Both the position numbers and the translations under genes were made by a program. A stretch of 25,870 bases of DNA. It comes from a virus. Positions 10,222-18,034 of this stretch are shown here, piece after piece. The stretch lies in IMG/VR virus record IMGVR_UViG_3300003690_000139, positions 1 through 25,870 of that record, one strand, 5' to 3'. The notes beneath the pieces were generated by a model, which worked only from the letters and a program-made list of their open reading frames with translations, made no database searches and was not told the DNA's origin. Within the stretch, counting starts at the first letter, position 1. Every line of letters begins with the position of its first letter.

Positions 10222-12780
10222 ATGGCTAGAGAACCAACCTCACTTATTTCCGATTCCATCCCTGCGTCTGGCGATCCGCTTGAGGACGGGGAAGAGGTTA
10301 TAGTTGAGGAGGCGGTTGATCCTGAAGAGCGAACAGGTCTTGACGAACTTTTTGAGGACGAGGACGGGTCCGTTGTTCTCGGACGCCTTGAGGATCTTGT
10401 TCAAGAGCAGGTTGAGTCAGAGCCGGATGCCAATCTTGCGGAGATTATTGACGAACGTGTTTTGATGGACATTTCGTCTGAGCTGCTAGGGTATTACGAG
10501 GACGACCGCAGCAGCCGCCAGGAGTGGGAAGATGCGTACACGGATGGTCTTAATCTTTTAGGTGTTAAATACGAGGAGCGGTCGGAGCCTTTTAGGGGTT
10601 CCAGCGGTGTTACGCATCCGATTATTGCGGAAGCGGTGACGCAGTTTCAGGCACAGGCATACAAGGAGCTTCTTCCCTCATCTGGTCCTGTAAGGACGCA
10701 GGTTGTGGGCGCTGCCACGCCGGAGGTTAAGGCACAGGCGCAGCGCGTTCAAGAATTTATGAATTACCAGATCATGCACCGGATGGATGAGTACGATCCT
10801 GAGATGGACCGATTACTTTTCTATTTACCTCTTGCGGGTAGCGCGTTTAAGAAAGTTTATTTTGACGACATGCTGGACAGGGCGGTGTCGAAGTTTGTTC
10901 CGGCGGACGATCTTCTTGTTCCGTATAACGCAACGGACCTTCAGAGTGCTTCGCGGATTACGCATGTCATTCGCATGAACACAAACGACATTCGCAAACA
11001 GCAGGCGGCTGGTTTTTACAGGGACGTAGAGCTTACGCCGTATCAGCAAGACGACGAGGTTCGTGAAAAAGAACGTAGCCTCATAGGTGTTGAGAAAACA
11101 TCTTCGGATGATCAGGACTGCACGATCTTGGAAGTTCACACGGACTTGGACATTCCCGGTTTTGAGCATCTTAATCCGATTGATAATGAAGAGACGGGAA
11201 TTAAGCTTCCGTACATTGTCACGATAGACGAAGGAAGTTCCAAGGTCTTATCGGTACGCCGCAACTGGGTTGAGGGCGACGAGCTTTACCGCAAGGTAGA
11301 ATATTTTTCGCACTACAAGTTTTTACCGGGTCTAGGGTTTTACGGCTTCGGTCTGTTGCACATGATTGGCGGCTTAGGTCGTTCTGCTACTTCTATTTTA
11401 AGACAGCTTATTGACGCGGGCACGTTAGCAAATCTTCCTGCTGGATTTAAGGCAAGAGGAATTCGTATTCGCGATTCGGACGAGCCTTTATCACCGGGAG
11501 AGTTCCGCGACATCGATGTTCCTGGTGGGTCATTAAAAGAAAGCATTATGCCTCTCCCCTACAAGGAGCCGAGCCAAACGCTAATGGCGTTACTTGGTTT
11601 TGTAGTGGACGCTGGGCGGCGGTTCGCGGCGATTGCGGATATGCAAGTTGGCGACGGAAATCAGAACGCTGCGGTAGGAACAACGGTTGCACTTCTTGAG
11701 CGCGGCTCAAAGGTTATGTCTGCGATACACAAGCGTCTTCATTACGCGCAGAAAAAAGAGTTTAAGATGTTGGGGCGTGTGTTCTCCGAATCGCTTCCAC
11801 CTGTTTACCCGTACAGTGTGTATGGTGCGGAGGCGACTATTAAACAAATGGACTTTGACGAACGCATAGATGTTCTTCCCGTTTCTGATCCTAATATTTT
11901 TTCGATGTCGCAACGGTTGGCTTTAGCGCAAACGCAATTGCAACTCGCGCAGGCCAGTCCGCAGATGCATAATATGTATGAGGCTTACCGCAGAATTTAC
12001 CAGGCAATTGGCGTTCACAACATAGAAGAGTTGTTACCTGCGCCCAAACAGCCGGAGCCTGTTGATCCTAGCATGGAAAATGCCAACTCACTTAGCCAGC
12101 TACCGTTGAAGGCGTTTGCCGGGCAGGATCACGATGCTCACATGACGGCGCATATTTTATTTATGAAGACTCCACTTCCTGGTTCGACACCTCCTCTCGC
12201 GGCTGTTTTGCAGGCTCATTTATGTGAGCACATTGCTTTAAAGGCCCGTGAGCAAGTACAATCGCAAATGCAAGCGCAGCAGCAACAAGCCATGCAAACG
12301 GACCAACTCCCCCTCGGTATAGGAGGGCCCCCCGGAATGAACCAACCGCCTCCGGGAATGGGCCAACCGCCTCCAGGAATGGGCCAACCGCCTCCAGGAA
12401 TGGGCCAACCGCCTCCAGGAATGGGCCAACCGCCTCCAGGAATGGGCCAACAGATGCCACAACAGAATGATCCAGAAGCTATGGTTGCTGTCTTGATTGC
12501 TCAGTACACAGAGGAAGTTATGGCTGCGCTTATGCCGCCGGAAGAAGGACAGGTAGATCCTCTGGTGGAGCTTAGGTCTAAGGAGCTTGATATAAAGGCG
12601 GCTGATTTAGAACGTAAAGCTAAAGAATTCTCTGAGAAACTTATGTTTGAGGAGAAAAAAGAGCTTAACAAGGAGGAGATGGCTGCGGAGAAGATAGATT
12701 CCCAGGAAGACATTGCCTTACTCCGGGCCGAGGTTAACCGGGAGCGCATACAACGCACTCCCGCGGGGAGAGGAAACTAG
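10222..12780 (+). CDS. Portal protein, large type
   Basis: An 852-residue protein directly after terL. A segment around SEPFRGSSGVTHPIIAEAVTQFQAQAYKELLPSSGPV is typical of the large portal proteins of marine podovirus-like phages and P22-like portals. It forms the dodecameric gate through which TerL packages DNA. The start at 10222 (MAREPTSLIS) has AGGA about ten bases upstream; a TTG start at 10198 is possible but less likely. The N-terminal 60 residues are very acidic. The C-terminal part has a Gln-rich stretch, five tandem PPPGMGQ repeats, and then a long charged helical tail (about residues 770-850), like the barrel region of P22-type portals. The repeats are unusual and look like recent slippage. 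Confidence 0.85.
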   Translation: MAREPTSLISDSIPASGDPLEDGEEVIVEEAVDPEERTGLDELFEDEDGSVVLGRLEDLVQEQVESEPDANLAEIIDERVLMDISSELLGYYEDDRSSRQEWEDAYTDGLNLLGVKYEERSEPFRGSSGVTHPIIAEAVTQFQAQAYKELLPSSGPVRTQVVGAATPEVKAQAQRVQEFMNYQIMHRMDEYDPEMDRLLFYLPLAGSAFKKVYFDDMLDRAVSKFVPADDLLVPYNATDLQSASRITHVIRMNTNDIRKQQAAGFYRDVELTPYQQDDEVREKERSLIGVEKTSSDDQDCTILEVHTDLDIPGFEHLNPIDNEETGIKLPYIVTIDEGSSKVLSVRRNWVEGDELYRKVEYFSHYKFLPGLGFYGFGLLHMIGGLGRSATSILRQLIDAGTLANLPAGFKARGIRIRDSDEPLSPGEFRDIDVPGGSLKESIMPLPYKEPSQTLMALLGFVVDAGRRFAAIADMQVGDGNQNAAVGTTVALLERGSKVMSAIHKRLHYAQKKEFKMLGRVFSESLPPVYPYSVYGAEATIKQMDFDERIDVLPVSDPNIFSMSQRLALAQTQLQLAQASPQMHNMYEAYRRIYQAIGVHNIEELLPAPKQPEPVDPSMENANSLSQLPLKAFAGQDHDAHMTAHILFMKTPLPGSTPPLAAVLQAHLCEHIALKAREQVQSQMQAQQQQAMQTDQLPLGIGGPPGMNQPPPGMGQPPPGMGQPPPGMGQPPPGMGQPPPGMGQQMPQQNDPEAMVAVLIAQYTEEVMAALMPPEEGQVDPLVELRSKELDIKAADLERKAKEFSEKLMFEEKKELNKEEMAAEKIDSQEDIALLRAEVNRERIQRTPAGRGN
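12343..12447 (+). repeat. Five tandem 21-bp repeats in the portal gene
   Basis: Units of CAACCGCCTCCAGGAATGGG(C) recur five times with only a G/A difference in the first. They encode QPPPGMG. Confidence 0.9.
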
Positions 12781-12848
12781 GACAATTGGCTAATCTACAT
12801 AATCATTACTTCAAGGATGGCACCAGACACCATGGGGAGGCCCATGAA

Positions 12849-12965
12849 ATGCCAAACGGGGACACTCATTCCGGGGCAAGACATACGAAAAGCAGTAAAA
12901 AGCTTTTTCATTACAGAGAACTTCCCTCCGAAGCGGCAAAGAAAAATGCGAGGAAGAAAACATAA
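12849..12965 (+). CDS. Short basic protein, 38 residues
   Basis: The frame MPNGDTHSGARHTKSSKKLF, then HYRELPSEAAKKNARKKT, starts eight bases after GGGGAGG, which is a good ribosome site. It is preferred over an overlapping 72-codon frame (12817-13035), whose start has AAGG almost touching the ATG and whose sequence looks less protein-like. It is highly basic (many Lys, Arg and His) and could bind DNA or the acidic portal surface. The MPNG..H.G..HTKSSK opening resembles small proteins I recall beside portal genes in marine phages. Its stop codon TAA forms the left end of the 22-bp palindrome containing the parS site. Confidence 0.5.
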   Translation: MPNGDTHSGARHTKSSKKLFHYRELPSEAAKKNARKKT

Positions 12966-12984
12966 TGTTTCACGTGAAACATTA
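12963..12984. promoter_or_regulatory. parS: Perfect parS (ParB-binding) site within a 22-bp palindrome
   Basis: Positions 12966-12981 read TGTTTCACGTGAAACA, identical to the canonical bacterial chromosomal parS recognised by ParB. The palindrome extends three bases on each side. It lies between a 38-codon gene (sharing its stop codon) and the 13007 gene, inside the late operon. As RNA it could fold with an ACGT loop, but no U-run follows, so a terminator role is unlikely. No parA or parB gene is visible in the window, so any binding would be by host ParB or by a protein encoded elsewhere on the phage. Confidence 0.85.
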
Positions 12985-13006
12985 CGGATAAAAGGCGGAA
13001 TTACTG

Positions 13007-13303
13007 ATGAAAAAAAGGTCTGGGGGGATGGTTAAACAGATGTCTAATCAAATGGACATCACTAAGGAGAGGGCGGGTAATCTTATGTCCAAGGCAAAAA
13101 AGATGAACTCAAAGGCGAGTTATAAAAAAGGCGGCACGGTTGTTCTTATGAGTTTTGGGGCGCTTGCACCCTACATGGGTATGACGCGGCGCAAAGACGA
13201 TGATGATAATCGTGAAGAAGAAGACGAGTCGTTAATACAGAGCACAGAGAACCAGGTTCGTGCTCGTCATTTTAATAATAACGATGGAAAGGGGACTTTC
13301 TGA
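13007..13303 (+). CDS. Hypothetical protein in the head gene block, 98 residues
   Basis: A Lys/Met/Ser-rich N-terminal half (GNLMSKAKKMNSKASYKKGG), a short hydrophobic patch (TVVLMSFGALAPYMGM), then a strongly acidic stretch DDDDNREEEDE and a polar tail. The hydrophobic patch is too short to be a certain membrane helix. The start at 13007 has AGGCGG upstream; an internal start at MVKQMSNQ, after GGGGGG, is a possible alternative. It lies just downstream of the parS site and overlaps the next gene by one base. I do not recognise it; the position suggests a minor head or portal-associated protein. Confidence 0.6.
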   Translation: MKKRSGGMVKQMSNQMDITKERAGNLMSKAKKMNSKASYKKGGTVVLMSFGALAPYMGMTRRKDDDDNREEEDESLIQSTENQVRARHFNNNDGKGTF

Positions 13304-13626
13304 TGCCTCATGCAATGTCTAAGGCCATAAGAGAGAAGTTTAGTAAGTTTCTAAGCCCTGATCAATCGGCTAATACAATATCTGACGCCGACCTAGAAAA
13401 GTTTGGGAAGGCTATAGGTTATGATGATCAATCGGCTAATACAATATCTGACGCCGACATAAAGAAGTTTAAGAACTTATTCGATCAAGGCGGGATGAAC
13501 ATGGGCGGCGTTGTCCATGACGAGCTTGGCTATATGGGCGGTGGGGTGAGCTATTCCCCTCGTGGTCCCATCAAATATTCTAAAGGAGGAGCGGTTAAGG
13601 GGAAAAAATTCAAAGGATCTTATTAA
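13303..13626 (+). CDS. Hypothetical protein with duplicated 22-residue segment, 107 residues
   Basis: Residues about 19-62 are a tandem duplication. Both copies contain DQSANTISDAD followed by L/I-x-KF, with a period of 22 residues. The spacing of D, S, N and D side chains resembles a calcium-binding dockerin or EF-hand loop but is one residue short and lacks the usual Gly, so calcium binding is only a thought. The C-terminal half is Gly-rich (GGMNMGGVV, GYMGGGVSY) and ends in a basic KGGAVKGKKFKG tail. GGGG lies upstream of the start, and its ATG overlaps the preceding stop. It is probably a minor virion protein, but I do not recognise the family. Confidence 0.6.
   Translation: MPHAMSKAIREKFSKFLSPDQSANTISDADLEKFGKAIGYDDQSANTISDADIKKFKNLFDQGGMNMGGVVHDELGYMGGGVSYSPRGPIKYSKGGAVKGKKFKGSY
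13359..13458 (+). repeat. Exact 34-bp direct repeat (period 66 bp)
   Basis: 13359-13392 and 13425-13458 are identical. The intervening sequence is only partly conserved, so selection or gene conversion has kept the 34-bp part. Confidence 0.85.
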
Positions 13627-13821
13627 ATGGCCGATCCAACGACCTTCGCCCATTCCTTGCTAAGGAATATTAGAGGTCGCATAGAATTAACGCAGGACGC
13701 TATTCTTCACGGCTCTCCATCTAATATGGAATCGTACAAACTTCTTGTAGGGGAGCTGCGTGGGTTAGAGTTTGCTGAACAAGAGATTAAGGATCTCTTG
13801 CAATCTTCGGAGGAAGAATGA
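13627..13821 (+). CDS. Small helical head-region protein, 64 residues
   Basis: A compact acidic protein, MADPTTFAHSLLRNIRGRIE, then helices ending AEQEIKDLLQSSEEE. The pattern resembles small phage proteins of unknown function found between portal and scaffold genes. It has AAAGGA upstream, begins right after the previous stop and overlaps the GroES-like gene by four bases, which suggests translational coupling. No enzymatic or membrane features are seen. Confidence 0.65.
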   Translation: MADPTTFAHSLLRNIRGRIELTQDAILHGSPSNMESYKLLVGELRGLEFAEQEIKDLLQSSEEE

Positions 13822-14273
13822 CACAAACCTTATACGTGCCAGACCATATTGCCGCATCTAAAAAAGCTTCGGCACCATATGTCCCTAAAAATGACAGGGT
13901 CCTAGACCCTTCGCTAGTTAGTAAGGCCCTTAAAGAACGCCTCCCTCAACCTACGGGATGGCGTCTTTTAGTTATGCCCTACATGGGCAAGGCCGTTACG
14001 CAAGGCGGCGTCCATATTCCTGATGCAGTTGTTGCTAGAGAAGCTTTGGCTACGGTTGTCGCTTATGTTCTCAAGGTCGGCCCTTTGGCTTACCGCGACA
14101 GTGCAAAATTTGGGGACGACGAAGACACCACTTGGTGCAAAGAGGGCGATTGGATCTGCATAGGGCGGTACGCTGGCGCTCGTTTTAAAATTGATGGTGG
14201 TGAAGTCCGTATAATCAATGATGATGAGGTCATAGCGACTATCGCTGACCCTGATGACATTGCTCATGTGTAG
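13818..14273 (+). CDS. GroES-like co-chaperonin (Cpn10 fold)
   Basis: A 151-residue protein. From about residue 47 it follows the GroES beta-barrel pattern: GWRLLVMPYMG, then KAVTQGGVHIPDAVVAREALATVVAYVLKVGP, and EGDWICIGRYAGARFKIDGGEVRIINDDEVIATI. The first segment corresponds to the 'P..DRVLV' strand of GroES. GGVHIPD aligns with the mobile loop that contacts GroEL, and the last with the 'Y.g.ei..dg.eylil.e.dila.i' strands. Phage GroES-like proteins (T4 gp31 type) change host GroEL so that the capsid protein can fold. Its place just before the scaffold and capsid genes fits. The N-terminal 45 residues are an extension beyond ordinary GroES. Confidence 0.8.
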   Translation: MTQTLYVPDHIAASKKASAPYVPKNDRVLDPSLVSKALKERLPQPTGWRLLVMPYMGKAVTQGGVHIPDAVVAREALATVVAYVLKVGPLAYRDSAKFGDDEDTTWCKEGDWICIGRYAGARFKIDGGEVRIINDDEVIATIADPDDIAHV

Positions 14274-14318
14274 AAATTAACTTTTATAGAAAGAAGAAAG
14301 AAACCATGGGGATATACC

Positions 14319-15233
14319 ATGCAAAGTGATCTAGATGAGGCCGCTGTAGATGTTGGTGATGCAGAGGAGTCTCCCACCGACGTTAATGTTTCCGCTGAAG
14401 GGGAGAAAGATGTTTCTCCCCCCTCAAGTCCTAATAAGGACGCCCCTTCCGTAGAAGTTGAAGATTCTACAAAAGAGTTAGAGGAATATAGCTCCGGGGT
14501 AAAAGGTAGGATTAATGATCTTACCAAGCGGTTTCGTGAAGAAGAGCGGCAGAAGCAAACTGCCATTCAGTTCGCTGAAAATGTTAGAAAAGAGAATGAT
14601 GACCTAAAGTTTCGGTTAACGAATCTAGATAAGGGTTATATCCAGCAGTTTGAGGGTCGTGTCGACGGCCAGCTTCAGGCGGCGAAAAGAGCTTTAAAAG
14701 AAGCCCATGAAAACGGTGACGTTGATCGGATTGTTGAGGCCCAAGAAGTATTGTCCAACATTTCTCTTGAAAAATCTCGGCTGAACGTGGCAAAGAATAA
14801 CCAACCCCCTCCTCAGCAGGAGGTTCCTCAACAGGCTGCTCCTCAATACGCCCCTGCTAGGGCTCCTGCGCCGCAGCCTCGTCCCGACCCTAGAGCGGAG
14901 TCTTGGGCAGGAAAAAACGAGTGGTTTGGTCAAGATGAAGTTATGACATACGCCGCTTTCGGGCTTCACAGAAAATTAATTGAGGATGAGGGGTTTGACC
15001 CAACCTCAAATGATTATTATGATGAACTTGACACAAGAATGCGACGAGAATTTCCACATAAATTTCAGTCTAATTCTAGGTCAAACGGGGGGAGAAAAGT
15101 CGCGTCGGCTGAATCTTCCAAATCCCGCAATAAAGGTGGACGAAAAACTGTGCGGTTAACGCCCTCCCAGGTTGCTATAGCAAAAAGGCTTAATGTGCCG
15201 CTTGAAGAATATGCAAAATATGTGAGGGACTGA
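14319..15233 (+). CDS. Scaffolding-like capsid assembly protein
   Basis: A 304-residue protein. It has an acidic disordered N-terminus and a long coiled-coil region (about residues 50-155, with heptad-like KGRINDLTKRFREEERQ and LQAAKRALKEAHENG). A Pro/Gln/Ala-rich hinge (QPPPQQEVPQQAAPQ) follows, then a Trp-containing segment (WAGKNEWFGQDEVMTYAAF) and a basic C-terminus. This organisation and its place between portal and major capsid genes are typical of internal scaffolds, whose basic C-terminus binds the capsid protein. The 'W...N.WFG.D..MT..A...H..L' segment is recurrent in marine-phage scaffolds as I recall. GGGGA lies seven bases before the start. Confidence 0.75.
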   Translation: MQSDLDEAAVDVGDAEESPTDVNVSAEGEKDVSPPSSPNKDAPSVEVEDSTKELEEYSSGVKGRINDLTKRFREEERQKQTAIQFAENVRKENDDLKFRLTNLDKGYIQQFEGRVDGQLQAAKRALKEAHENGDVDRIVEAQEVLSNISLEKSRLNVAKNNQPPPQQEVPQQAAPQYAPARAPAPQPRPDPRAESWAGKNEWFGQDEVMTYAAFGLHRKLIEDEGFDPTSNDYYDELDTRMRREFPHKFQSNSRSNGGRKVASAESSKSRNKGGRKTVRLTPSQVAIAKRLNVPLEEYAKYVRD

Positions 15234-15235
15234 CC

Positions 15236-15739
15236 ATGAACACTGAGAACACTGAGAACACTGAGAACACAGCTCGCCAAAAGTCTACGAGAACGCTTAA
15301 AGCCAACCAAACCCGCGCAGGGCAAGCGCGCAGAGAATCTTGGAAGCCACCGTCCATGTTGGACGCGCCTCCCGCCCCAGAAGGTTATGTACATCGATGG
15401 ATTAGGGCTGAAGTAATGGGTTTTGATGACCGCAAAAATGTAGCCGCTCGTTCCCGTGAGGGTTGGGAGTTGGTTCGCGGTGAAGAATACCCTGATTTTC
15501 AGATCCCCACCGTTGATGATGGCAAACATTCTGGTGTTATTGGTGTAGGAGGACTTCTGCTTGCAAGAATTCCGATTGAGATCGTTGAGGAACGTAGTAA
15601 ACACTTCCAAAATATGACTCACAATCAAATGGCGGCTGTTGATAACGAGTTAGCTCGTGAGCAACATCCAGCAATGCCGATCAACAAACCTGATCGGCAG
15701 TCTCGTGTAACTTTTGGAGGTCCTCAAAACGAGGACTAG
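15236..15739 (+). CDS. Conserved structural-block protein, 167 residues
   Basis: The N-terminus is a triple NTE repeat (DNA AACACTGAG three times) and a basic stretch. The core contains YVHRWIRAEVMGFDDRKNVAARSREGWELVRGEEYPDF, followed by GGLLLARIPIEIVEERSKHF. I recall this 'RWIRAE..G..D..NV..R..EGWE.V..EEYP' core from many uncultured marine phages, always next to the capsid gene, with unknown function. A capsid-associated or assembly role is inferred from position only. A ribosome site (GAGGGACTGACC) overlaps the end of the scaffold gene. Confidence 0.7.
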   Translation: MNTENTENTENTARQKSTRTLKANQTRAGQARRESWKPPSMLDAPPAPEGYVHRWIRAEVMGFDDRKNVAARSREGWELVRGEEYPDFQIPTVDDGKHSGVIGVGGLLLARIPIEIVEERSKHFQNMTHNQMAAVDNELAREQHPAMPINKPDRQSRVTFGGPQNED

Positions 15740-15749
15740 GAGATAGGAA

Positions 15750-16394
15750 ATGGCTAATAGTAACGGAAGCTTTGGCCTTCGCCCTCTCAGTAAGATGGGC
15801 GGCGGGGCCAACTCCACTGCTACTTCCAACTACTCGTTATATGAAATCGCGAATGGCAATACCGATAAGCTTTATCACGGCGAAGCCGTGATTCCACTTT
15901 CCACTGGCTATATTGGCGCTCCTGGCGCTGCGGCTGGCGGCACCGTGGGGCTTTTGGGTGTCTTTCAGGGTTGCGAGTATGTTTCAAGTACCACTGGAAA
16001 AACCATCTGGAGTAACTACTGGCCCGGTTCCGGGGCAGATAGTAATCACCCCGTAAAAGCGTATATCAACGATGATCCGATGCAGCTTTATGTTATTGCA
16101 ACGGATGCTACGTGGACAAGTAAAGCTACGGCTCGCGCCGGAGTCTTTGCTAACGCTAATTTCTCAACTGGCATTACAGGGACGGACGCCACAGGCGTTT
16201 CGTTGGGTCGGTTGGCAATCAGCACGATTGCTACCACGGCTGCTCTGCAAATGAGGGTTTTGGGTTGGGTAGATGACCCGGAGAATGCAGATTTTACGGC
16301 TGCGGGAATTGGCGCAATTGTTCGGTTGAACAACCACTTTAATAGCAACAACGGCGCTATTGCTGCGGGCACACCTTCAACCACTGGTGTATAG
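15750..16394 (+). CDS. Putative capsid decoration/structural protein
   Basis: A 214-residue protein of small and polar residues (Ala, Gly, Thr, Asn), predicted to be all beta. It opens MANSNGSFGLRPLSKMGGG and includes YSLYEIANGNTDKLYHGEAVIPLSTG. Proteins with this opening ('N..G..GLRP....GG...') precede the major capsid gene in many marine phages and are usually called structural or capsid-decorating. No catalytic motif is seen. A strong AGGAGA site precedes the start and the capsid gene follows after 12 bases, so high expression is expected. Confidence 0.65.
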   Translation: MANSNGSFGLRPLSKMGGGANSTATSNYSLYEIANGNTDKLYHGEAVIPLSTGYIGAPGAAAGGTVGLLGVFQGCEYVSSTTGKTIWSNYWPGSGADSNHPVKAYINDDPMQLYVIATDATWTSKATARAGVFANANFSTGITGTDATGVSLGRLAISTIATTAALQMRVLGWVDDPENADFTAAGIGAIVRLNNHFNSNNGAIAAGTPSTTGV

Positions 16395-16406
16395 GAGGAT
16401 TGAAAA

Positions 16407-17315
16407 ATGGCTATTAGTAGAGCCCAACTAGCAAAAGAGCTAGAACCCGGCCTCAACGCCCTTTTCGGCCTTGAGTATGCCAGGTACGACAACGAAGCAT
16501 CGGAAATCTACGACACTGAAACTTCAGAACGTGCTTTTGAAGAAGAGGTTATGCTTTCCGGTTTTGGTGCGGCCCCAGTTAAAGCTGAGGGTTCGGCCAT
16601 TTCGTTTGATGACGCGCAAGAGGCGTACACCGCAAGGTATACGCATGAGACTATCGCTCTTGCCTTCTCCATTACGGAAGAAGCAATTGAAGATAATCTC
16701 TATGACCGTCTAGCTTCGCGTTATACGAAAGCTCTGGCACGTAGTATGGCTAACACCAAACAGGTTAAGGCCGCAGCTACGTTGAATAATGCTTTTGATA
16801 GCACGTTTACTGGCGGTGACGGCAAAGAGCTTTGTGCAACGGATCACCCTCTTGTGAATAATAATGATCTTCGTAACGAGCCAAGCACAGCAGCCGACCT
16901 GAACGAAACCAGCCTTGAAAATGCCCTTATCGACATTGCAGCTTTTGTTGATGAGCGCGGCCTCAAGGTTTCGGTTCGTGGCCAAAAGTTGGTTATCCCA
17001 CCGGCACTTCAATTTGTCGCGGATCGCCTTCTTGAGTCCACTCTTCGTCCAGGGACTGCGGACAATGACATCAACGCTACGCGGAACATGGGTATGCTCC
17101 CGCAGGGTTATGTTGTTAATCACTATCTGACGGACACGGATGCATTCTTCGTTAAGACGGATGCACCTCGCGGTTTCGTTCACTTTGAACGTATGCCGAT
17201 GTCTACGAAGATGGAAGGTGACTTTGATACAGGTAATGTACGGTACAAGGCCCGTGAGCGTTATAGCTTCGGTTACTCGGACCCACGTTGCGTGTATGGG
17301 TCTCCTGGAGCGTAA
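16407..17315 (+). CDS. Major capsid protein, Mu gpT-like
   Basis: A 302-residue protein with an N-terminal LEPGLNALFGLEYARYDNEASEIYDTETSERAFEEEVMLSGFG segment. The rest resembles Mu-type gpT major head proteins: the YTARYTHETIALAFSITEEAIEDNLYDRLASRYTKALARSMANTK helical region, LCATDHPLV, LVIPPALQF and the C-terminal RYKARERYSFGYSDPR strand. It forms the HK97-fold icosahedral shell. It carries the best ribosome site of the region (AGGAGGATT) and is followed by a strong hairpin at 17330-17353, both usual for the most abundant phage protein. Pro-capsid cleavage is not obvious from the sequence. Confidence 0.85.
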   Translation: MAISRAQLAKELEPGLNALFGLEYARYDNEASEIYDTETSERAFEEEVMLSGFGAAPVKAEGSAISFDDAQEAYTARYTHETIALAFSITEEAIEDNLYDRLASRYTKALARSMANTKQVKAAATLNNAFDSTFTGGDGKELCATDHPLVNNNDLRNEPSTAADLNETSLENALIDIAAFVDERGLKVSVRGQKLVIPPALQFVADRLLESTLRPGTADNDINATRNMGMLPQGYVVNHYLTDTDAFFVKTDAPRGFVHFERMPMSTKMEGDFDTGNVRYKARERYSFGYSDPRCVYGSPGA

Positions 17316-17329
17316 GACAAATAAGAAAA

Positions 17330-17360
17330 AGGAGGAGAGGAAACTCTCCTCCTACTTTCT
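17330..17360 (+). terminator. Strong GNRA-loop hairpin after the capsid gene
   Basis: AGGAGGAGAG pairs perfectly with CTCTCCTCCT around a GAAA tetraloop, then ACTTTCT. The U-run is weak, so partial termination or 3'-end stabilisation of the capsid mRNA is likely. Confidence 0.65.
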
Positions 17361-17440
17361 GGGAATCATAGCCCTAGCGACTGTCCCAGCAGACGCTTAC
17401 GAAGACTCTAGGGCACATCTCTCGTAAGGAGGATAGCCAA

Positions 17441-17989
17441 ATGGCTAACACGACCTTTAGCGGTGCCGTCCGTTCAGAAAACGGCTTCAAGGTTATAAAT
17501 ATTGCCGCGACTACCGGGGTAGTCACAGAAACTTCTTCTGTTGCATCTACTGGTATTTTCACCAACAAGTACATTAAGCATGTTGGTTACGCTACGGGCG
17601 TTACTGTGAATAGCACTGCTGGCGACAGCCCTGCGATTGGTGAGTTCACGCAACCCGCCAACACCATCATGACTAACATCAAGATTTTCTGTGCGACGGC
17701 CCCGGTGATCGGGACGGGCGACATTGGTTACGAAGTTGGGACTTCCAGTTCGGGAGCGCAGATTGTGGCGGCTGTTACCGATCAGATTCTTGATGGTGGC
17801 ACTACTGTTGTGGTTGGCAATGTGACACTGCCTTCTCTGGTTGCTCAAACTGAGAGCGGAACCACCGCCCCAGCTTCTGTTCAATACACGTCCTCAGCAA
17901 GAACCATTTACTGCAACATCACTAATACGGTGGATGCCACCACGGCAGGCTCCTTTACGTTCATTATTGAATACGTGCAGATTGCATAG
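17441..17989 (+). CDS. Structural protein, beta-rich, 182 residues
   Basis: A Thr/Ser/Val/Gly-rich sequence from MANTTFSGAVRSENGFKVIN onward with no charged enzymatic motifs. The predicted all-beta content suggests a head decoration or tail-associated protein. The opening ('NTTFSG.VRSENGF') is one I recall in marine-phage virion proteins near the capsid gene, often repeated in several paralogues. A strong AAGGAGGAT site precedes the start. It follows the hairpin after the capsid gene by 80 bases and is followed by a weaker hairpin. Confidence 0.65.
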   Translation: MANTTFSGAVRSENGFKVINIAATTGVVTETSSVASTGIFTNKYIKHVGYATGVTVNSTAGDSPAIGEFTQPANTIMTNIKIFCATAPVIGTGDIGYEVGTSSSGAQIVAAVTDQILDGGTTVVVGNVTLPSLVAQTESGTTAPASVQYTSSARTIYCNITNTVDATTAGSFTFIIEYVQIA

Positions 17990-18020
17990 AGTAGAGTTGG
18001 GGGAGCTACTCGCTCTTTCT
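17989..18020 (+). terminator. Weak hairpin
   Basis: GAGTAG and CTACTC (17989-17994, 18006-18011) around an 11-base loop, then GCTCTTTCT. It may attenuate transcription between two structural genes. Confidence 0.3.
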
Positions 18021-18034
18021 GAAAGGAGGATATA

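Noticed and set aside
12161-12460. Antisense frames over the portal repeat (VGPFLEA and LAHSWRR repeats)
   Set aside because: Direct artefacts of the 21-bp tandem repeat in the portal gene.
12963-12984. The parS palindrome as a simple intrinsic terminator
   Set aside because: A 9-bp stem with an ACGT loop could form, but it is AT-rich and no U-run follows. The exact match to the ParB consensus is a better explanation.
12817-13035. A 72-codon plus-strand frame after the portal gene
   Set aside because: It overlaps the 38-codon frame and runs through the parS palindrome. Its ATG is almost in contact with AAGG, and its end overlaps the next gene by 29 bases. The 38-codon frame has the better ribosome site. 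The choice is not certain.
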